A DNA stretch of 64,000 bases. Source: Rhynchonema sp. JSB1_4 (taxonomy: Eukaryota; Nematoda; Chromadorea; Monhysterida; Xyalidae). This document shows positions 58,516-64,000 of this stretch, piece after piece (the first letter of the stretch is position 1; each line of letters starts with the position of its first letter). The notes under the pieces are model-generated. The model was given only the letters and a program-made list of their open reading frames with translations. It was not told the DNA's origin and made no database searches. The DNA lies in the NCBI GenBank assembly GCA_030248065.1, contig JASAMV010008164.1, positions 82,290 through 146,289 of the forward strand, in the 5' to 3' direction. The position numbers were made by a program, and so were the translations under genes.

Positions 58516-58670
58516 CGGTCAGTTTCTTCGAACGCGATGAGCGTGACACCGATAAAAATGTTTTGGAACAAAATATAAATAGAACGTTGGTGATCTGCAT
58601 CGAGTCGTGTTTTACCATTCATGAACAACTTTGGATGGATTTGCATATATTATACATACAATACTGTACA

Positions 58671-59034
58671 TACAGTCCAGCCACGTGCTCATGAGACGAC
58701 TCTTTTTAAAGCTCGCTTGGCCAGATTCAAAAATGCGCCGGCTACACGGGTTTTCGCAAACAAAAGAAAGAGATTGGGCCGAGAGACATGATGACAAGTT
58801 CCAGCTGGCTGACCTCAATTTGTTGCGTGCTTACGCAAACAGCAGCGTTGCTCAACACGCAAATGTTTTGGGAGTCAAAAGGGAATTTACGCACCGAGGT
58901 GGAGAGCGTGTTTTTAAAAAAACACATGCGTTTCTCTTTCTTTAATTTCCGAAATACGTGGAACCGGAACATTATTGGATCCGTTCAAGTCAACTTCAAA
59001 ATAAGTCGTCTCATGAGTTCGTGGCTGGACTATA
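58671..59034. mobile_element. MITE family A, copy 2
   Basis: Colinear with 2284-2645: CAGTCCAGCCACGTGCTCAT at the left and GAGTTCGTGGCTGGACTATA at the right, 364 bp. It ends 89 bp from the stop of the protease-like gene, so it may lie in or next to the 3' UTR. Confidence 0.9.
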
Positions 59035-59122
59035 CATTATAGTGACCAGCGACCAATAGCTAAGTGTAAATCGTCGAGAATTTGTAATGAAAGCGAATTC
59101 AAAAATGTGATGGCTATGTACT

Positions 59123-61728
59123 TCAGGGCACATCGTCATTGTCCATTCTTAATCCCGATCGCCGGATTGATGGATTGATTGAACCCAATACTAATTGTTC
59201 GAACTGTTTGACGCGCACAACACCATCCACAATGCGTCGAATGTCATCAGTGAATGTGGTCACTCGGACGAAGACCCCGGGCAGTTGTGGCTTGTTGCAG
59301 TCGGGGTCACCGAATGATACGACTCCGTGCAGCTCGAATTCGCCCGTGGCACTCGCGCAAACCAGGGGACCGCCATCGTCAGCCTACAACTTGGGTTCTG
59401 CAATTATAATCAACTCACAAGGTCATCGTCTGCAGCAGGTACCTGACAAGTATCCACATGAAAATTGGCAGCACTCGCACACAACATTGACGTCGAATTG
59501 ATTTTGGTTCGTATTTTGCTGTTCAACCATTTTCTCTTGCAATCATCGACGGGCGTGATTGACAATTGACCCTGCGCTTGTTTGGTGTACATAGATTAGG
59601 TTTCGCAGTTTCAACGACTATAAAAAGTTGTTTTCGCTTCACTACACCAATAGCGAATCCAGGGCGGGCCACAGAAGCCAAGCCCCTTTTTGGTCAAAGG
59701 GGCCCCCGAAGGGGAAGGCACCATTTCGGGGAAAAGAAGGAAAAATGACCCCCAAATCGTGGTATTTCACTGTAATACACTTCAAGGGTCTAAAAATCGT
59801 GCGCTTCGCGCGTCAGATGCACCAATTTCCAAGACATTTGGCTGTCGCGCGCTGACGTTTGGGATTTGGCCCCCCTTGGCCGAAAGCTGGATCCGCCACT
59901 GCTTCACGCATGTATACCTGCTGGAGGACATCCGAGTTGTACCGATTCACTCGCATACGTGCATCAAACCGACCCCAGCCGGTTACAAGGCATCGTGTGC
60001 CTGGCTGCACGTCGGCGTCCGGCAAACAAATTGGGAACACATTCTCACTCAGGTTCATTGCATTCGCGAGTTGAATGATCGCCAGATCGTTGTTGTTGTC
60101 CCGAGATCGATAACCGTTGGCGCGCTGCAGTTGTAAATTTCAATGGGTGGAATTTTACGCCATTGTCACATCTTCAGATCAATTTTTTCAAATGTCCGGA
60201 TTCAAGCACCGAACAACACTCAACCCAGACACGTTTCACCGATTGGCACTCTATTCCGTCGTCCTCCAGCGCTGTTGAAAGATGCCGCACACCGCCGAGC
60301 ACGCATAAAGCCGAAAGACGACTCTTATCGATTAGTCGGTCTCTGTAGCGACAATGAAAGGGGTGTGATTATTTTGAATGACTGACATACTGTATGTAGG
60401 TAAGTAGATGTTTCACTGACAAGCAACGTGCTGCCGTGAGCACAATGTCCTCCGACACCAACGCACCACTACAACCAGTCCAGCTCGGTGGCAACAAACG
60501 ACCCCATTTTGTGCCCAGTGCGATCTGCCAGGGCCACGATTGAGCTTCGGCTGTTCCATCGTCTGAGAACATGAAATTGCATTGTGTTCGATAATGGTGC
60601 TTGTATTCAAACGCCAACTACACACACTATTGGGCTTCACTCCAAAAATTATGCTTACATATCTGACATTCAATGTGCTGGTCAGGAAAAACTCATCTAG
60701 CCACAGTTATGCCCCACAAACTCACGAGTGTGCATAATAGCCTCGCTATGGGGGACGCCACAAGTGCGCTCAACTGTCTGTCCATCGCTGTCCGTCACGA
60801 AAAACGTCCTCCTTTCACGTGTCGTTGAGCTGCCGGCTGAATGAACTTTAGAAAATACACTTCAAACTAAAAATTAATTACTGCAAGCCTCCGTTCGACA
60901 TTTCTGAAACGTTTATAGCGAGCACAAAGGAAATTGTGGTCCTTAATTGAAAAATTTGAAGTTCTTAGGTCCCCACCGAACTTTTTACTTAATTTACCAA
61001 CCTATATTTCCGGATTTCGAAAGCAATAGAATGACGGCGGAGAACCAGGGGATGAAAATACTATTCCCAATTTTCTTGTGCTGTGCGGCAAAGGTCCTTT
61101 ATCTCAACACCAGAAACATTACAAAACTTACCTGTTGCTACGGCGCCGATGACCACAATTGAGCCCAACACCAACAAAATCAGCAGAACGATTAATGCGT
61201 GTTTGATAAATTTGTGTGTCCTTTTGTCCAGCTGTGCCCAATTTACTCTCGCATTATCTTTGGGTGTTTCGTCACTTCGCAACTTATGAACACAAAAACA
61301 CAGTCCGCACTGAGGTTTCGATTCCTCTGCTTGTCCAGCATCAGTGTTTGTTCCCGGTCTTTCCGTGGCATTTGACCCAGCGTTGCTGGTTGTTGCTTCC
61401 GCTGCACCGTTATCATGTTCTGGACACTGGCGATTACGAGATCGGCCGAACACTGTTGCTATCATTTGTCGAAAAGTTACTGGTTGTTTCTGAAATTATA
61501 CATACCATCCACAACAGAGCATCTCCCGAACTGTGCACAGCGTTGACGTGGTTGGGTGGGAGAAGTCTGCATTAAAACAAGATCAAGAATAGAAACCTGT
61601 GATCCAGGTTCAGATTTTGCTGCTGTGTTGTCGTCACCAACAGAGTTGCTTTCATTGACCATTGTTACCGAGTGCCTGCCCAATTGCAACTTAGTGACCT
61701 TGCGCTGCTTCGCTCTTTTTTGTCGCAT
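59123..61728 (-). CDS. membrane-anchored trypsin-like serine protease homolog (pseudoprotease)
   Basis: Eight exons in phase: 61597-61728, 61132-61489, 60726-60836, 60421-60562, 60231-60342, 59918-60124, 59443-59571, 59123-59383 (stop TGA); about 483 residues from the ATG at 61728 (the frame is open further upstream, so the start is provisional). A Ser/Thr-rich cytosolic N-terminus precedes one membrane span (ALIVLLILLVLGSIVVIGAV), a type II topology. A stem with a TCGVPH block follows, then an S1 domain: SWPWQIAL, GCSGALV, VLTAARC, NNNDLAIIQLA, CLVTGWG, STSMLC, ADDGGPLVC and LPGVFVRV. The catalytic His of TAAHC is Arg, the Ser of GDSGGP is Asp, and the activation IVGG is absent (HDGTAEA). 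Only the Asp is kept. It cannot be a working protease of this class; binding, adhesion or regulatory roles are known for such homologs. Intron 6 contains a GGCGGATCC-type repeat. Confidence 0.93.
59651..59900. mobile_element. GGCGGATCC-type repeat, copy 3
   Basis: Begins TAGCGAATCCAGGGCGGGCC and ends AAAGCTGGATCCGCCACT. GGGGAAAAGAAGGAAAAATG and GTGCGCTTCGCGCGTCAGAT match copy 1. It fills most of intron 6 of the protease homolog and ends 18 bp from exon 6. Confidence 0.85.
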
Positions 61729-64000
61729 CACTGAATCGTTGCTCAAATATAAGTCGATGTTCCGTTGGCTGGACACAAAAGGTAGTGTATACTGGTAAGT
61801 TCATTGACGTTAATCATTGGGGAAACGTTGTGCGCACAAAAATGCTGTGCATAGTATAAAGGTTTCAAACTCCACGTCATTAAAGTAATGCATAGACGAC
61901 GAACCTATTGGCATAATTGCTATAATGTTGTGCGGTGCGAGTTTTTTGACACCAAATTCTCTAGTGTGCTAACACCGAAATTTGTTTCGTTGACACATGA
62001 AAAAGTCGAACAGTTATGTATGTGCAATGTGAGACTTCTTCCAAAGTATGCGCACTAATGAAACGACACAACGTACATAAGTTGTTTTCAACTGCTTTAC
62101 CGTTCAGTGGGTGCGATCAGCTGATCAACTCTCAGGCGGACAATTGGCTTTAGGTACCTGTTTTCTTGTATGGTCCCACATGCGGTCAACCGGATTCACA
62201 AATGACAACAATTATGCGATGTTCACATTTCGCAATTCTTTCACAAATTTATCAGGTCGACCACAAAACCAGCAGCAGTTGCACATTGCGACGTATCAGC
62301 AAGATGCATTTCAACTCGAGGAACTTTTGTGTGCAAGTTTTGCGGTAGTTTTTAGTCTCTCGTACATAATAAAGCGTGGGAACGCTATTAGCACTAAGCC
62401 ATTGAGCGCGAGATGCACAAATGTTTCTCAGAATAAAAATGTATCAGCCGAAACGCAAACAAGTGGTTCATGTTGTCTTGTATTGCAACGACAGCATGTG
62501 TACGTACATGTACCGAAGAAAGTCGTCTTTGCGAATAGAAAATATCGGAATTCTGCTCTGGCACAGCGCGTAATGCTTTTGGCACATAATTTGAGTGCAT
62601 TGCGCGCATGTAAACATATGAAATGTGTGTTTGTTTAGCAACAATTCTTAACTCGAACCGCGCTGCTCAGATGAACTCATCTGCTCCGAAAAACGGGCTC
62701 ACCGAGTTCTGGTTCCAGATCCATACGGGTGCCATACCAGACCTCCCAAACTGAATTGCTGGTGCAAGTTGAAGCTAAGACATTCCAAAATGGTTGCAGT
62801 GGGGGCATAGGAGCCGACCCACCATGGATGCAAGTGCGTACCCGCAGGCCACACGTTTGCGACACATTGTGACACTGACAGTCATGAAGTATGTTTATTT
62901 GAAAAGTGGGTGTTCGCGCGCTCTCATGTCTGCGTGATGTGTCTTTTTGATTGGCATAGTCAGCTTGTTGCAGACGTTGATTTTTACATTCAAGCGAGCT
63001 GCAATTGCACGACTCTCGGTTCGGTTTATTCCACGTTCGGTTGGTTGTTTTCAATAACTTTGTTGAAGCCCAAGACACTGGCCTTGGTGCGTTTCCACAC
63101 ATGGGACACGATTGTGATGAGCAAGGTCCACGTTGTGGATTAAAAAGCATTTGTTTTGACACAGCTCGACCCATGTTGTTTTAGGTTTATACATAGGTAT
63201 GATATATCATCTAACGTGCGGGAACAACCACCTCAAGCGAGCCTGACAGACTCATCGATTCTGCTATGTAATACCCATGTAAAGCATGCTTTTTCAATGT
63301 TTCGATCCCACATCTGAAAGAAAAGCAAGGCAGGCATCACAAAATTCATCTTCACACACGGTTTCTTGTGATCGTAAAATAGCAACGCCACTTCAATATG
63401 AATGGAGAAAAAACCGACGGAAGTTCAAAATGAGGTTGTAACGGAAATGTTCAAACATTTTTAAGTGCATCTGTTGTATGTTCTCTCAATGAATGTTGTC
63501 AGTAGGGAATGTACTTCACACATTTTTATTTGTCAGAGAGAGGTCCGGCAACGGGAATTATCACTTTACTCCCATGTGCTCAGAATAATAGTAAATAATT
63601 GTAGTCCACTTCAATTATTACGAAAAGTGATTCATTTTTTCAATAATCAACCTTTCAAATCACATCAAGGCTGGTTACCGTCTTGACAACAATGCCCTGT
63701 ATTTTACAACACCGTGTACGGAAATAAGTGCATGAATCCTCCAAAAAAACATCCAATTCCATGACTAATCCTTCATTTTTTGTGACATTGTCTCTTTGCA
63801 TAGCGTGCAACAGGTTATGTTCATCATAATTTCGCAAGGAGTGCATGCCGAAATTCAAACGCCTTGGACTAAGATCTGTGTTCCGCGTTTTAGAATGCCG
63901 ACTACATGGTGTATTGTTATGATTTTTGCGCTGTTGTTATTTACCCGTCAATTTTGCCGCCTCATTTTGCTCACAAAGGTCGCTAGCCGTTTCCGCCGTG
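61729..64000. other. no convincing gene to the window end
   Basis: The first part is upstream of, or an early intron of, the protease homolog. Two long open frames (62111-62638 plus; 62677-63174 minus) lack motifs, and the plus one has no ATG at its start. Nothing else seen. Confidence 0.45.

Larger units (their letters stand above)
56532..58670. other. intergenic region with two palindromes
   Basis: No gene recognised. A foldback element spans about 57684-58168: arms include TTTAAAGGGGGCGACT-like ends and GATTGAAGCGATTGAATCGG. A near-perfect hairpin spans 58372-58515. Confidence 0.6.

Noticed and set aside
62111..62638. 175-codon plus-strand frame
   Set aside because: Begins with GTG rather than ATG, composition unlike the real genes, no motif or partner exon.
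62677..63174. 165-codon minus-strand Cys-rich frame
   Set aside because: No family match and no splice phase linking it to the protease homolog.

Overview
The window is eukaryotic and animal. Its protein genes are split into many short exons with GT-AG introns, and they encode metazoan or nematode-type proteins. A nematode is the best guess. One gene is a secreted protein with a Hedgehog-type Hint (autoprocessing) domain joined to a short cysteine-containing N-terminal part, as in nematode hedgehog-related families. An interstitial GCCTAA (= TTAGGC, the nematode telomere unit) tract lies in one intron. Secreted beta-lactamase-like and PAF-acetylhydrolase genes also fit. The species cannot be named from sequence alone. 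All exon chains below were built by hand: reading phases agree across every junction I list unless I say otherwise, but no transcript evidence was used.

Layout. 0-2.3 kb: no gene. 2.3-2.6 kb: MITE. 2.9-5.7 kb (+): Hedgehog/Hint gene. 6.6-7.2 kb: foldback element. 7.9-13.5 kb (+): secreted serine beta-lactamase-like gene with a 1-kb palindrome in its first intron. 14.1-19.4 kb (-): multi-pass membrane protein of unknown family. 21.8-24.6 kb (-): two genes about 200 bp apart, an unknown single-pass protein and a GT31-like glycosyltransferase, possibly one operon. 25-26.9 kb: spacer. 26.9-34.8 kb (-): Enhancer of Polycomb, 15 exons. 36-37.4 kb (+): uncertain gene fragment, divergent from Enhancer of Polycomb. 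38.3-41.3 kb (-): PAF-acetylhydrolase. 43.4-55.2 kb (-): MCM5, 19 exons, with introns packed with nested hAT-type MITEs. 56.5-59.0 kb: palindromes and a MITE. 59.1-61.7 kb (-): membrane-anchored trypsin-like protein without its catalytic His and Ser. 61.7-64 kb: no convincing gene.

The genes do not form one pathway. MCM5 (replicative helicase) and Enhancer of Polycomb (NuA4/TIP60 acetyltransferase scaffold) are nuclear housekeeping genes. The others are secreted, membrane or metabolic proteins.

The most unusual signal is a 10-bp word, TGATGTTTCA, found 24 times exactly (12 per strand) between 3.2 and 40.6 kb and nowhere else in the window. It occurs in exons, introns and spacers. Chance predicts about 0.1 copy in 64 kb. 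It does not sit in one repeat family and has no constant flanks, so it looks like a dispersed protein-binding or chromosome-organisation word. The second theme is transposon architecture: at least four hAT-like MITEs have perfect 8-bp target duplications, one inserted within another, and there are many long palindromes.
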